Shown here: positions 1-8,641 of the stretch, in pieces | How positions within the stretch are numbered: position 1 is the first letter of the stretch | How the letters are laid out: each line of letters starts with the position of its first letter | Origin: Chloroflexota bacterium | GTDB taxonomy: Bacteria; Chloroflexota; Dormibacteria; Dormibacterales; Dormibacteraceae | DNA: 46,922 nt | Direction of reading: 5' to 3' | Assembly: GCA_005881825.1 (NCBI GenBank) | Contig: VBEO01000063.1 | Coordinates: forward strand, 1-46,922 | Position numbers and translations under genes: made by a program | Notes under the pieces: generated by a model | Told to the model about the DNA's origin: nothing | The model's database searches: none | The model's input: the letters and a program-made list of their open reading frames with translations, nothing else

Positions 1-126
1 CGTCGCGGAGGGGGACGGAGCTGGGATTGCGAAGTCCCCAGGGGGCGACTGCCGCATGCCGCATTACAGAAACCTCCTGGGGGGCCTCTCCCCTCATTTC
101 TCGTCCGCGTGATTGGATTGGCCGGC

Positions 127-393
127 TCAATAGCGAATGCCCTTGAGGAAGTGGTCGACCATCGTTCGATCGGCGTCCATGCCGAACTCGCTCGGCTTTA
201 GTCCGGCCACGTAGGCACGCAGCCTGTCGATGTCGTCTCGCGCCTCTGGGCACTCGAGCCACAACTTGGACAGCGCGATCTGAAACGAAGTCCAGCAAGT
301 GGTGTCGGAACGGTCAACCCAGAAGTCTTGGATTTCAGTGTCAATGACGTCCATCGCCTCACGAGTGCGGGCAATCCTCAGGCCGCGTGCCAC
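127..393 (-). CDS. hypothetical small protein (88 aa)
   Basis: I do not recognise a family. The GTG start at 393 follows a purine-rich ribosome-binding site (GAAAGGT, five bases before the GTG), which supports this start. The product is an acidic, mostly helical 88-residue protein with tryptophans near residues 25, 34 and 45 and no signal peptide or membrane segment. It lies downstream, on the same strand, of tRNA-Asn and of a possible frame-broken small membrane protein. No function can be assigned. Confidence 0.5.
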   Translation of the reverse strand: MARGLRIARTREAMDVIDTEIQDFWVDRSDTTCWTSFQIALSKLWLECPEARDDIDRLRAYVAGLKPSEFGMDADRTMVDHFLKGIRY

Positions 394-446
394 CGTCGAC
401 CTTTCTGCATCTAGGGCCTCCGTCCGAACTGCCCGAACCAGGGGAC

Positions 447-582
447 TTAGGATGGCACCCGCACCGAATGGCGAACCGGCCTAACCAACGCGGCCACCGG
501 GAGCAGGACGATCACTAGTGCGAAAAACCACGCCGACGACGACAGTGGCCCACTGGAGGAGCCAGGTAGGTGGAGAACTCAC
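447..582 (-). pseudogene. possible small membrane protein with a one-base frame break
   Basis: A GTG at 582 has an excellent Shine-Dalgarno sequence (GGAGGG at 597-592, nine bases upstream). The first frame encodes about 19 residues of a hydrophobic helix (WLLQWATVVVGVV). A different frame then continues as a clean membrane helix (FALVIVLLPVAALVRP) to a TAA at 449-447. The two frames meet at a run of five T on the minus strand (plus 523-527). Removing one T would give one 44-residue single-pass membrane protein. This could be a homopolymer sequencing error, a decayed gene or chance. No homologue is recognised. Confidence 0.25.
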
Positions 583-662
583 AAATTGGAACCCTCCGTG
601 AGCGCTGTGAGCATTCGACCCGAAGTTGTCAGCCCAGGCTTGACGCTTTGAGTTGGATCAAC

Positions 663-738
663 TGGCTCCGGAGCACGGACTCGAACCGTGAACCTTGCGG
701 TTAACAGCCGCCTGCTCTACCGATTGAGCTACTCCGGA
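663..738 (-). tRNA. tRNA-Asn (GTT)
   Basis: On the minus strand the seven-base acceptor stem TCCGGAG (738-732) pairs with CTCCGGA (673-667). A D-arm (AGCTCAATCGGTAGAGC), an anticodon loop CTGTTAA with anticodon GTT, and a T-arm GGTTCGAGTCC follow. The discriminator base is G (666) and the CCA end is encoded (665-663), so the full gene is 76 nt. All arms fold canonically. Confidence 0.97.
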
Positions 739-888
739 GCGGCAGCCCGTGATTCTACCCGGCACCCTTCCGGCGACCGGAGCCTCCGCCGGCTCAGGCT
801 TGGCAGATATCCCGGGATATCTGCCATTCGCCGGCCCGGGATTGGGTGATATCCCGGGACATCAGGGGCGCGGGCGACGCGCGCCGCG
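739..888. promoter_or_regulatory. gene-free stretch with two operator-like palindromes
   Basis: No convincing gene is present. The stretch holds a perfect 26-bp palindrome at 801-826 (half-site TGGCAGATATCCC) and a near-perfect 18-bp palindrome at 847-864 (TGATATCCC against GGGACATCA, one mismatched pair). Both share the core GATATCCCGGGA. Their centres (813.5 and 855.5) are 42 bp apart, about four turns of B-DNA, so both would face the same side of the helix. That fits a pair of protein-binding sites. They lie upstream of tRNA-Asn and downstream of the 889-1152 gene. Neither is followed by a T-run on either strand, so they are poor terminators. Confidence 0.5.
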
Positions 889-1152
889 CTAGGTCGCCGA
901 CGTCAGGCCGAGCAGCTCGCTCAGAGGACCTTCGAACCTCGCCATCCGTTCGTGCACCTCGATCACCTCGTCGGTAGTCACCGGCTGGGAGCGGTCCACG
1001 CTGACCGCGTGCTCGGTCCACTCGAGACCGCACTCGCAGCGGTGAAAAGTGAACAGCGAGGCTTGGGAATGAAACGACGAGACCGCTGCCTCACTTCGGC
1101 TGCGCCCACAAGAACAGCTGGGAGGCTCAGGCTCCTTCTTCGGCTTCTGCAT
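889..1152 (-). CDS. hypothetical protein with Cys-X-Cys pairs
   Basis: This is an 87-residue protein without a recognised family. The ATG at 1152 is chosen over an ATG 48 bases upstream because GGAG stands nine bases before it. Residues near the N-terminus read C-S-C-G and a central segment reads R-C-E-C-G-L-E-W. The two C-x-C pairs could form a small zinc site, which is inference only. The C-terminal part looks helical. The stop lies 25 bases from the 847-864 palindrome, so this gene runs toward the paired palindromes rather than away from them. Confidence 0.5.
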   Translation of the reverse strand: MQKPKKEPEPPSCSCGRSRSEAAVSSFHSQASLFTFHRCECGLEWTEHAVSVDRSQPVTTDEVIEVHERMARFEGPLSELLGLTSAT

Positions 1153-1227
1153 CGACGTGATCTCCGTTGGTACTGGGTCTGAAGCCCGCGTTCGGGGCAT
1201 CCTACTACGGAGGCGACGTTTTGTAGC

Positions 1228-1437
1228 CTACCGGGCTTCTTTCAGCTCCTGGATCAGCTCGTCGAGGTCCCGGATCCGGCCGGCCCGGGCCGCCGTTTCG
1301 AGCGTCTGCCATTGGGACAGGCTGTCGACGAAGCCTTCCCCCAGGTCGTAGCCGTGCCGGAAAAGCAGCTCCCGGCCACGCTCCGGGTCTGCCTCGAGCA
1401 CGTCCCGGATCCGCGTGTGCGGCCCGACGTCAGGCAC
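1228..1437 (-). CDS. DUF1858-like small protein
   Basis: The 69-residue product resembles the DUF1858/ScdA-N-terminal fold: an I-R-D-V-L-E start, an 'E-L-L-F-R-H-G-Y' helix, then 'L-E-T-A-A' and a closing 'L-I-Q-E-L-K-E' helix. Family members usually carry a short cysteine motif after the H-G, often linked to iron-sulfur repair. Here that position reads D-L-G-E-G and the protein has no cysteine. The GTG start at 1437 overlaps the stop of the preceding gene by eight bases, which suggests translational coupling at the end of the dnaG-rpoD transcript. Confidence 0.7.
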   Translation of the reverse strand: MPDVGPHTRIRDVLEADPERGRELLFRHGYDLGEGFVDSLSQWQTLETAARAGRIRDLDELIQELKEAR

Positions 1438-1744
1438 TCTTGGGCGGCGCCGGTGGCGGCGGGGTTGGTGCCTTCTCCAGCATCACGTGATGCCCGTGCC
1501 ACAGCGCCGGCACCTCCTTGGGCTGGTCACCGTCGTAGATGAGCTTCAAGACCCAGGCACCCTCGACCAGCGCGGGCTCGGCCGCCAGCTTGCCCTTGTA
1601 GCCGCGCCGCTTCACCTCGCCGATCAGCGGCACCGCGTAGAGCACCAGCGTGTAGGGAAGCCGCATGGTCGACAGGCGGCCGCCCTCGCTGGAGCCGTCG
1701 ACGCCTGAGGTCTGGGACGCGACGAGTGCTGGGTCGGGGGTCAT
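1430..1744 (-). CDS. hypothetical protein
   Basis: No family is recognised for this 104-residue product. It contains a hydrophobic patch (R-L-P-Y-T-L-V-L-Y-A-V-P) around residues 28-39, a basic segment (E-V-K-R-R-G-Y-K-G-K) and a proline-rich C-terminus. An ATG at 1744 stands nine bases after TAACCT (1759-1754), so leaderless transcription is possible. A second ATG at 1666 would give a protein that begins right at the conserved-looking core, so the N-terminal 26 residues are uncertain. The gene starts 12 bases after the kinase-like gene and overlaps the next gene by eight bases. Confidence 0.55.
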   Translation of the reverse strand: MTPDPALVASQTSGVDGSSEGGRLSTMRLPYTLVLYAVPLIGEVKRRGYKGKLAAEPALVEGAWVLKLIYDGDQPKEVPALWHGHHVMLEKAPTPPPPAPPKSA

Positions 1745-1756
1745 CGAGGGGTTAGG

Positions 1757-2410
1757 TTAGCCGCTCCGCCCGCGCGCCTTGACCGCGGCCAGGATCGCCT
1801 CGGCCGCGCCTTCCAGGCCCAGCCGCCCAGTGTCCAGCACCAGGTCGTAGTGCGAGGGATGCGACCAGTCGTGCCCGTAGACCTGCTTGATGTAGGCGCT
1901 GCGGTTGGCGTCGGTGGTCTTCATCCGCTTGCGCGCTTCCTCTTCGCGGAGATCCAGCAGCTCGCGCGCCAGCTGAAGCCGGAACTCCTCGCCGGCGCGG
2001 AGGAAGACGTGGGTGGCGCCGGGCTCGTCGGCCAGGATGTAGGCCGAGCCCCGACCCACGATCACGGCGTTCCCCGTGCGCGCGGCCTCCCGGATCACTT
2101 CCTGTGTGATCTTCAAAATCGCGCGCCGCGGATCGAAAGCCGGGTCGTTGTAGGGCGGCGTCCACGCCGCCACCTCGGGCGGCCCGGTGAACTCGACCGA
2201 CGCCGCGCCCAATGAGGCGAGCAAGCGGTTGAGAAACCTACTGGGTGACTCGTCATTGCGCTCGACCTCGTTCTCCGGCATCTCCAGCCGGCGCGCCACC
2301 TCGCCCACGATCCCCTTGTCCACGAACTCGGCCTGCAGCCGCTGCGCCACCGTGTGGCCGACCACCTCGCCGCCGGCGCCGAACTGGCGCGCGATCGTGA
2401 TCACCGGCAT
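1757..2410 (-). CDS. cytidylate kinase-like family protein
   Basis: This is a 217-residue P-loop kinase-like protein of the Cytidylate_kin2 type. It opens with [11 protein letters not shown], the modified Walker A typical of the family, followed by 'F-V-D-K-G-I'. A central '[12 protein letters not shown]' strand-loop and 'H-V-F-L-R-A' match the NMP-kinase core. The substrate is unknown: these proteins are annotated by homology to CMP kinase but usually lack proven activity. The ATG at 2410 lies just after the rpoD stop, and the small inverted repeat GGGGGTTCCCCC lies between the two genes. Confidence 0.85.
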   Translation of the reverse strand: MPVITIARQFGAGGEVVGHTVAQRLQAEFVDKGIVGEVARRLEMPENEVERNDESPSRFLNRLLASLGAASVEFTGPPEVAAWTPPYNDPAFDPRRAILKITQEVIREAARTGNAVIVGRGSAYILADEPGATHVFLRAGEEFRLQLARELLDLREEEARKRMKTTDANRSAYIKQVYGHDWSHPSHYDLVLDTGRLGLEGAAEAILAAVKARGRSG

Positions 2411-2422
2411 CGGGGGAACCCC

Positions 2423-3529
<1,107 letters not shown>

Positions 3530-3532
3530 CCG

Positions 3533-5311
3533 CTAACTCCCTTCCTCTCGCCGCAGTTCCGCCAGACGTGATTGGAGAAGAGCGATCTGTTCGGTGTCGC
3601 CCCTCACCTCCGCGTCGCGCAAGTCGCTGATTATCGCTCGCGCGCGCCGATCGCCGATCTGACGCCGGATGCGGCTCACGACGTCGTCCAGGGTGGCGTC
3701 ATCGGTGCTCGCGGGCGGGTGCGCCCAGGCCCGCCGGACGAGGTCCTGCTCCTCATCCGGGAAGCTGGGCAGGGCTTCGCCCAGAGCCTTCAGCCCCGCT
3801 TCCGTGCCCGCGGTCTCCAACATCCGTTGATAGGCGCCACGCTCCTTGGGTTCCAGGTCGTCCGGATGCAAGCGGCCGCGCACGCGGGCGATGGCGTCGG
3901 GACGCACCGCCAGAATTTCCAGCAGATAGCGGAACGCGGCCGACCATTGCTTTCCCGCCGGCTGCGGGCGTGAAACGTCGCCGTTAGAGGATTCCTCTCG
4001 ACGGGCGCCGTCGCGGATGGCGGATGGGGGCCTGAGAACGACCCGATTGGCGTCGACGCCCAACCAGTATGCCGATTGTTCGCGATATGTCTCTCGCAGG
4101 GCTGGATCCTCGATCTTGACCAGCACCTCGCCCACCCGGCGCAGCGCCACCTCCAGGTCGCCCGGCCGCAGGCCGGGGTTGAGGCCGCGGATCGAATCCC
4201 GGATCCAGAACTCCCAGCCGGGCTGGGCGGTCTTCAGCACGCCTGCCCAGGCCGCGGGCGCCTGCTCGCCGGCGCCGCGCAGGAACTCGTCGGGGTCCTT
4301 GGCGGGCCCCTGGAGCACCCCGACCCGGGTGCGCAGCTTGCCCTCGGCCGCCTGCTCGATGGCCTTGAAGGCCGCCGCCTTGCCGGCGTTGTCGTTGTCG
4401 AAGACCAGCACCACCTCCTCGGTGAAACGCGCGAGCAGGCGTACCTGCTCAGAGGTGAGTGCGGTTCCCGAGCTGGCGATCGCGTTGCTGACCCCGAAAC
4501 GGTGGCCCACGATCACGTCGAACTGACCTTCCATTAGCACCGCGTGCCCCTTTTCCGCGATGCCGGCGCGGGCCACATCCAGCGCGAACAGCACCCGACC
4601 CTTGACGTAGGCGGGGGTCTCCGGGGTGTTCACGTACTTGCGTGGCTCGTCGGCGGACACGGTGCGGCCGGTGAAGGCCAGCGGAGCGCCTCGCTCGTCG
4701 CGAATCGGGATCAGGACCCGCTCCGCGAAGAAGTCCTGGCCGTTCGAGCGCACCAGGCCCGCCGCCGCCGCGTCGGGCAGCTTCTGGCCGCGCTTCTTGA
4801 GAAAGGTCACGAAATTGGCGCCGCCGGGCGCGTAGCCCAGGCCGAAGCGGCGGGCCAGCTCCTCGTCGACGTCGCGTCGAGCCAGCAGCCGGCGGCCTGG
4901 CTCGCCGGCCGGCGTCGACCAGAGGACGTACTCGTAGTATTGCTGGGCCAGCCGGTTCATCTCCAGGATCCGGCGGCGCAGCGCCGTGCGCTCGCGCTGG
5001 GCGCCCGACTCCTGCTTGCGCTCGACCCCGGCCAGCTCGGCCAGGCTGTCCAGCGCACCTTTGAAATCGGTCTTCTCGATCAGCTCCTGGAAGCGGATGA
5101 CGTCGCCGCCCCGCTGGCAGCCGAAGCAGTACCAGGACTGCATCTGCTCGTTAACCCAGAAGCTGGGCGTCTTCTCCTGGTGGAAGGGACAGAGGCCCGT
5201 GTACTCGCGGCCCTGCTTGCGCAGGCGGACGTGCTGCTGGACGAGGTCGAGGAGGTTGAGCCGCGACTTGACCTGGTTGACGAGGTCGTCCGAATTCCTG
5301 CCCCCCGGCAT
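3533..5311 (-). CDS. dnaG: DNA primase DnaG
   Basis: This is the replicative primase that makes RNA primers at the fork. The ATG at 5311 gives 592 residues and places the CHC2-type zinc finger at the expected site: C41, H44, C62 and C65. The catalytic core follows (F-L-K-K-R-G, then '[11 protein letters not shown]'). The Toprim domain has the catalytic Glu in [10 protein letters not shown] and the acidic motif [10 protein letters not shown]. The C-terminal 170 residues are the variable helicase-interaction domain. An open frame runs 126 bases further upstream, but this extension does not look like primase. rpoD follows after three bases. Confidence 0.97.
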   Translation of the reverse strand: MPGGRNSDDLVNQVKSRLNLLDLVQQHVRLRKQGREYTGLCPFHQEKTPSFWVNEQMQSWYCFGCQRGGDVIRFQELIEKTDFKGALDSLAELAGVERKQESGAQRERTALRRRILEMNRLAQQYYEYVLWSTPAGEPGRRLLARRDVDEELARRFGLGYAPGGANFVTFLKKRGQKLPDAAAAGLVRSNGQDFFAERVLIPIRDERGAPLAFTGRTVSADEPRKYVNTPETPAYVKGRVLFALDVARAGIAEKGHAVLMEGQFDVIVGHRFGVSNAIASSGTALTSEQVRLLARFTEEVVLVFDNDNAGKAAAFKAIEQAAEGKLRTRVGVLQGPAKDPDEFLRGAGEQAPAAWAGVLKTAQPGWEFWIRDSIRGLNPGLRPGDLEVALRRVGEVLVKIEDPALRETYREQSAYWLGVDANRVVLRPPSAIRDGARREESSNGDVSRPQPAGKQWSAAFRYLLEILAVRPDAIARVRGRLHPDDLEPKERGAYQRMLETAGTEAGLKALGEALPSFPDEEQDLVRRAWAHPPASTDDATLDDVVSRIRRQIGDRRARAIISDLRDAEVRGDTEQIALLQSRLAELRREEGS

Positions 5312-5334
5312 GCTGCTGCGATAGTTTGCCCTCC

Positions 5335-6489
5335 GTGCGAAAGGCGCTGGCGGGCGGCCTGCTGGTGATCCTGGTCGCGTGCTCCACGGCCGGGCCGAAA
5401 GCGCCCAGCGGCAGCCCCTCGTCGCCGGCAGGTGCACCCGCCCCCACGCCGACCCCGAGTCCGGCGGCCGAATTCTCGGTGGCGCTGATCGACTGGGACC
5501 AGAACGGCACCAGCTACACGCTCTCGCTGGTCTCGGCCGCCGCGAAGGTCCTGGCCACCGCCCACGCGTCCTGGACTCGTGGCGCGCGCTGCGGACCGAT
5601 GCAGGCCGGCATCATCGCGCCGGCTCCGGTCAGCACCTCCAACCACCGCGCCTACTACCTGGACGCCGGCAGCATCAAGTGGCTCGAGGAAGACGGCAAG
5701 ACCGGCGTCGCCTTGGCCGGGCCGCTGGATCTCAGCGCCAGCAAGGCTTATGGCTTCGCGGTGGCCCCGGACGATAGCGTCGTCGCCCTCAACACCATCG
5801 ACTACGCTCAAGCGCCGACGCTCCACCAGAGCCTCACGATCACCAAGGTCGGCGCGGCCGCGCTGGGAAGCCAGATCTACCGGACCACCTCCGGCAACAC
5901 GGCGGCGGTCTGGCCGGTCGGCTGGCATAAAGGGAATCTCGTGCTCGCCTTCCACGGCGGAACCTGCACTCAGGGCGGGGGTCCAGGCCTGACCGACGCC
6001 TGGTCTTACCACGTGGTCGACGCGCAGACGGCGGACCGCAAGGCCACCATCGGCACCGACACCCGCGCCTGCGGCCTGGTCGGGTACCCGACACCGGCAG
6101 GAGTTCCCTGCGGCAACTACCTGGAAACCGGCGGCCAGCCTCGAACTCAGGTGCTGGACTGGAGTGGCGCCTCGCACAGCGCCTTCGGCGCGGGCTTCTT
6201 GCCGGGTGGCTTATCGCCCGACGGCAAGGCCTACCTGGGCAACACCGCCGGCGGCAGCCAGTACGCGCTCACGCTCCTGCGCGCCCAGGGTGGCGGGGCC
6301 AACGTGCCGGTCGGCGACTGCTTCGCCTGCGGGGTCATGTGGATCGACAACTCGCACTTCCTGGTGGCGGGCAACGGCGCCGCCCCGGTCAAGGTCTTCG
6401 CTTCCACCCCCGAGCCTCTGCAGGGCGTCTCGGTGGCGGCCCAGGGCTTCCCGGCAGCGCGAGTCCCGGGCAGCCTTGACGGAGCCTGA
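5335..6489 (+). CDS. putative lipoprotein, beta-rich
   Basis: This 384-residue protein has a lipoprotein signal: V-R-K-A-L-A-G-G-L-L-V-I-L-V-A-C, with C16 as the lipidation site. A Ser/Pro/Thr-rich linker (residues 17-45) follows. The rest is beta-strand-rich with repeated hydrophobic strands and 'S-P-D-G-K-A-Y-L-G-N' type turns, which recalls WD40/TolB-like propeller proteins, although no repeat is clear enough to name. Several cysteine pairs (for example C-F-A-C-G) fit an exported protein. The GTG at 5335 stands seven bases after TAGTTT (5322-5327), which suggests a leaderless transcript divergent from dnaG. Confidence 0.75.
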   Translation: MRKALAGGLLVILVACSTAGPKAPSGSPSSPAGAPAPTPTPSPAAEFSVALIDWDQNGTSYTLSLVSAAAKVLATAHASWTRGARCGPMQAGIIAPAPVSTSNHRAYYLDAGSIKWLEEDGKTGVALAGPLDLSASKAYGFAVAPDDSVVALNTIDYAQAPTLHQSLTITKVGAAALGSQIYRTTSGNTAAVWPVGWHKGNLVLAFHGGTCTQGGGPGLTDAWSYHVVDAQTADRKATIGTDTRACGLVGYPTPAGVPCGNYLETGGQPRTQVLDWSGASHSAFGAGFLPGGLSPDGKAYLGNTAGGSQYALTLLRAQGGGANVPVGDCFACGVMWIDNSHFLVAGNGAAPVKVFASTPEPLQGVSVAAQGFPAARVPGSLDGA

Positions 6490-6517
6490 GCCGAGCCCGC
6501 GCCCGGAGTGGTCTCCG

Positions 6518-6826
6518 GTGCCGCGGCCGGGCTGCGTCAATGTCGAAGGCAGGGTCTTGCTGGCGCGGGAGGGCCTGGCGGTGGCCATGCTCAAGTTCGA
6601 CGCCGCGGCCACTATCGACGAGCACGCGGCGCCCTATGAGATCGACGTGGTCTGCTTGGAGGGCGAGGGCTTCATCTCGGTCGAGGATCGGGTCTGGGCC
6701 TTCGCGCGCGGCCTCACCCTGACCTGGCCGGCCGGCCGCGTGCACCGGCTCTGGACCGCCGAGAGCTCGATGCTGACGCTGATGGTGGAGAGGTCTGGAG
6801 GACCGCCCGCGCCAGCGACTGGATGA
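6518..6826 (+). CDS. cupin-domain protein
   Basis: This is a single-cupin protein of 102 residues. The first cupin motif is partly kept (I-D-E-H-A-A-P-Y-E-I-D-V-V-C-L-E-G-E-G). The second ends in W-P-A-G-R-V-H-R-L, carrying the conserved P-G-x-x-H. Two histidines and a glutamate could bind a metal. The function is unknown; such proteins range from isomerases to ligand sensors. The GTG at 6518 is chosen because GGAG lies nine bases before it. The 3' 113 bases overlap the end of the convergent TetR gene. Confidence 0.75.
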   Translation: MPRPGCVNVEGRVLLAREGLAVAMLKFDAAATIDEHAAPYEIDVVCLEGEGFISVEDRVWAFARGLTLTWPAGRVHRLWTAESSMLTLMVERSGGPPAPATG

Positions 6827-7370
6827 GCGCGGCCACCTGCTCGCGGCTGCGGTCTTCCGTCGCCAGCAAGTCATAGGTCTCGAAGGAAGTCAGCGTAAGC
6901 AGAGCGTCGATATGCGCCGGCGAGGTCTTGCCGAGGCGGCCGAGGATGGTGGCCAGGCCATGCCGCCGCCAGGGATCGCGTGCCACCTTCTCCAGCTCCG
7001 GATCCAGCGCCGCCAAGGCGCGCAGGCGCCGGATCGCGAGCCGGTCCGAGCCCCAGAACCTGCAGAAGACGGCGATGAACTCGTCCAGGGACTGCCAGGG
7101 ATCCGGCCGGCCGAAAGCTTCCGGCAGTCCGCGCATCCCACCGCGGGCGGCCAGGTCATCGAAGATGGCTTCGACCAGGCCGGATTTGCTCTTGAACTGG
7201 TAGTAGATCGTCGCCCGCGCGACGCCTGCTCGCCGCGCCACCGACTCGACGGTGAAGTGGCCCATGCGGCCGGGCCGGCTCAAGATCTCGCGGGCTGCGG
7301 CGAGGATGCGGCCCCGGTTTTCATGGACGGCCGGTTCCCGGAGACCCAGCTGGTAGGGACGCGGGCTCAC
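6714..7370 (-). CDS. TetR/AcrR-family transcriptional regulator
   Basis: The 218-residue protein has an N-terminal TetR helix-turn-helix (R-I-L-A-A-A-R-E-I-L, then F-T-V-E-S-V-A-R-R-A-G-V-A-R-A-T-I-Y-Y-Q-F-K-S-K) and a helical ligand-binding and dimer domain. GTG at 7370 is preferred to the upstream TTG at 7412, which lies inside the operator. TAGGCT ends seven bases before the GTG, so the mRNA may be leaderless. The last 25 residues are Ser/Arg-rich and read antisense through the cupin gene, so they may be a non-conserved tail. A palindrome at 7392-7412 between this gene and the divergent 7422 gene is the likely autoregulatory operator. Confidence 0.9.
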   Translation of the reverse strand: MSPRPYQLGLREPAVHENRGRILAAAREILSRPGRMGHFTVESVARRAGVARATIYYQFKSKSGLVEAIFDDLAARGGMRGLPEAFGRPDPWQSLDEFIAVFCRFWGSDRLAIRRLRALAALDPELEKVARDPWRRHGLATILGRLGKTSPAHIDALLTLTSFETYDLLATEDRSREQVAALIQSLARAVLQTSPPSASASSSRRSRAGARGRPARSG

Positions 7371-7391
7371 GATGCTTAGCCTACTCGCAAT

Positions 7392-7412
7392 TTGTTCAGA
7401 CAGTCTGTACAA
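7392..7412. promoter_or_regulatory. TetR-type operator
   Basis: This is a 21-bp inverted repeat with half-sites TTGTTCAGAC and GTCTGTACAA around a central A at 7402. All ten base pairs match except one (T7396 against T7408). It sits between the TetR gene and the divergent membrane protein/LLM pair. Its right edge contains TACAAT (7408-7413), a candidate -10 box for the rightward genes, so a bound repressor would block that promoter. Confidence 0.75.
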
Positions 7413-7421
7413 TTAATTCCC

Positions 7422-7817
7422 ATGAGAGGAATCGTGACGGCGACGCAGATCGTGGTGCGGGTGACCTTCCTGATCCAGCTGGTGCTGGGTATCGCCCTCT
7501 GGACCGGGCGCTTCGACCAGGTAAAGCTGTTGCACATCGCCTCGGGCGTGCTGCTGATCCTGGGCCTTTGGGTCCTGGCCGGGATCGGCGCCCGCAGCGG
7601 CGTCGCGCCAGGCTTGGTCGTGCTCGCCTTCGCCTGGGGCGCCCTGACCATCGTCTTTGGGCTGACCCAGGAGCAGATCTTGCCGGACACGGGGCACTGG
7701 GTCGTCCAGATCCTTCACCTCTTGGTCGGGATCGGCGCCGTCGGGCAGGCGGAGAACATCGGCCGGCGACTCCGGCAGGGCCGGACCGCCCCGGCGGCGG
7801 TGGCGGCGCAGCCGTGA
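7422..7817 (+). CDS. small multi-pass membrane protein
   Basis: A 131-residue membrane protein with four predicted helices: about residues 7-28 (V-V-R-V-T-F-L-I-Q-L-V-L-G-I-A-L), 36-58, 63-85 and 95-115. The last 16 residues are basic and cytoplasm-like. Histidines in helices 2 and 4 recall small cytochrome-b-like or DoxX-like proteins, but no named family is certain. ATG at 7422 follows TACAAT by eight bases, so it is probably leaderless. Its stop overlaps the next gene by GTGA, so it is coupled to the LLM oxidoreductase and likely under control of the adjacent TetR protein. Confidence 0.75.
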   Translation: MRGIVTATQIVVRVTFLIQLVLGIALWTGRFDQVKLLHIASGVLLILGLWVLAGIGARSGVAPGLVVLAFAWGALTIVFGLTQEQILPDTGHWVVQILHLLVGIGAVGQAENIGRRLRQGRTAPAAVAAQP

Positions 7818-8641
7818 AATCCATCCGCTTTGGCGTCGTCGCCTCGCAAGCCACGTCCGGTGCGGACTGGGCGGCGCGCGCCCAGCGCGCGGAGGCGCTC
7901 GGCTACGACAGCTTCCTGGTCCCCGACCGCCTGCAGCAGACCATCTCGCCCCTGCCGGCGCTCGGCTTCGCCGCCGCCGTCACCCGGAAGATCCATCTCG
8001 GCACCTATGTCCTGGCCAGCGGCCTCAACAACCCGGTCGTGCTCAGCCGCCAATGCCTGGCATTGGACGCACTGTCCGGCGGACGCTTCGAGGTCGGATT
8101 GGGGACAGGGGTGTCACCTGAGGAGTTCGAGCTGGCGGGCGTCGGTTTCGGGACCCCGGCCCAGCGCCTGGAGGCCCTCACCCGCACCCTGGCCGTGCTG
8201 AAGGCGGACAACCCCCAGCTGCGGGTCCTGGTCGCCGGACGCGGCCGGTCGACGTTAGCCTTCGCGGCGCGCGAGGCTGACACGGTCGGGCTGGCGGCAG
8301 CTCCGAATGCCTCGTTAGAGGAGGTCAAAGTGATCGCGGACTGGGTCCGCGAGTTGGCCGCGGGCCGCGACGAGGAGCTTGAGATCAATCTCAACCTGCT
8401 GGCGGCCGGCCAGGGGCCTGACCCGCGCTGGCTGCAGCGCATCGGCCTCGACCTCGATGAGCTGCGCCGCCGAGGGTCGCCGTTCATCCTCACAGGCTCG
8501 CCTATCGACATGCGCGACCAGCTTCTGGAGCGTCGAGAGGTTCTGGGCGCCACCTACTTCACGGTCAACGACGGTTTCCTGGAGGAGCTGGCGCCAGTGC
8601 TCGGCCTGCTAGCCGAAGCGCTCCCGCAGCCGATCCACTAG
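7814..8641 (+). CDS. LLM-class flavin/F420-dependent oxidoreductase
   Basis: This is a luciferase-like (beta/alpha)8 barrel of 275 residues. Evidence: N-terminal I-R-F-G-V-V-A-S and 'R-A-E-A-L-G-Y-D-S-F-L-V-P-D-R' strand-helix, then 'K-I-H-L-G-T-Y-V-L-A', 'L-S-R-Q-C-L-A-L-D-A-L-S-G-G-R-F-E-V-G-L-G-T-G', all standard for the family. It probably uses F420H2 or FMNH2. The substrate is unknown. The GTG at 7814 overlaps the preceding stop in a GTGA junction. It is convergent with glyS, with a 33-bp overlap at the 3' ends. Confidence 0.9.
   Translation: MKSIRFGVVASQATSGADWAARAQRAEALGYDSFLVPDRLQQTISPLPALGFAAAVTRKIHLGTYVLASGLNNPVVLSRQCLALDALSGGRFEVGLGTGVSPEEFELAGVGFGTPAQRLEALTRTLAVLKADNPQLRVLVAGRGRSTLAFAAREADTVGLAAAPNASLEEVKVIADWVRELAAGRDEELEINLNLLAAGQGPDPRWLQRIGLDLDELRRRGSPFILTGSPIDMRDQLLERREVLGATYFTVNDGFLEELAPVLGLLAEALPQPIH

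Noticed and set aside
801..826. Intrinsic terminator
   Set aside because: The palindrome is strong but no T-run follows on either strand, and a second copy at a helical-phase distance fits binding sites better.
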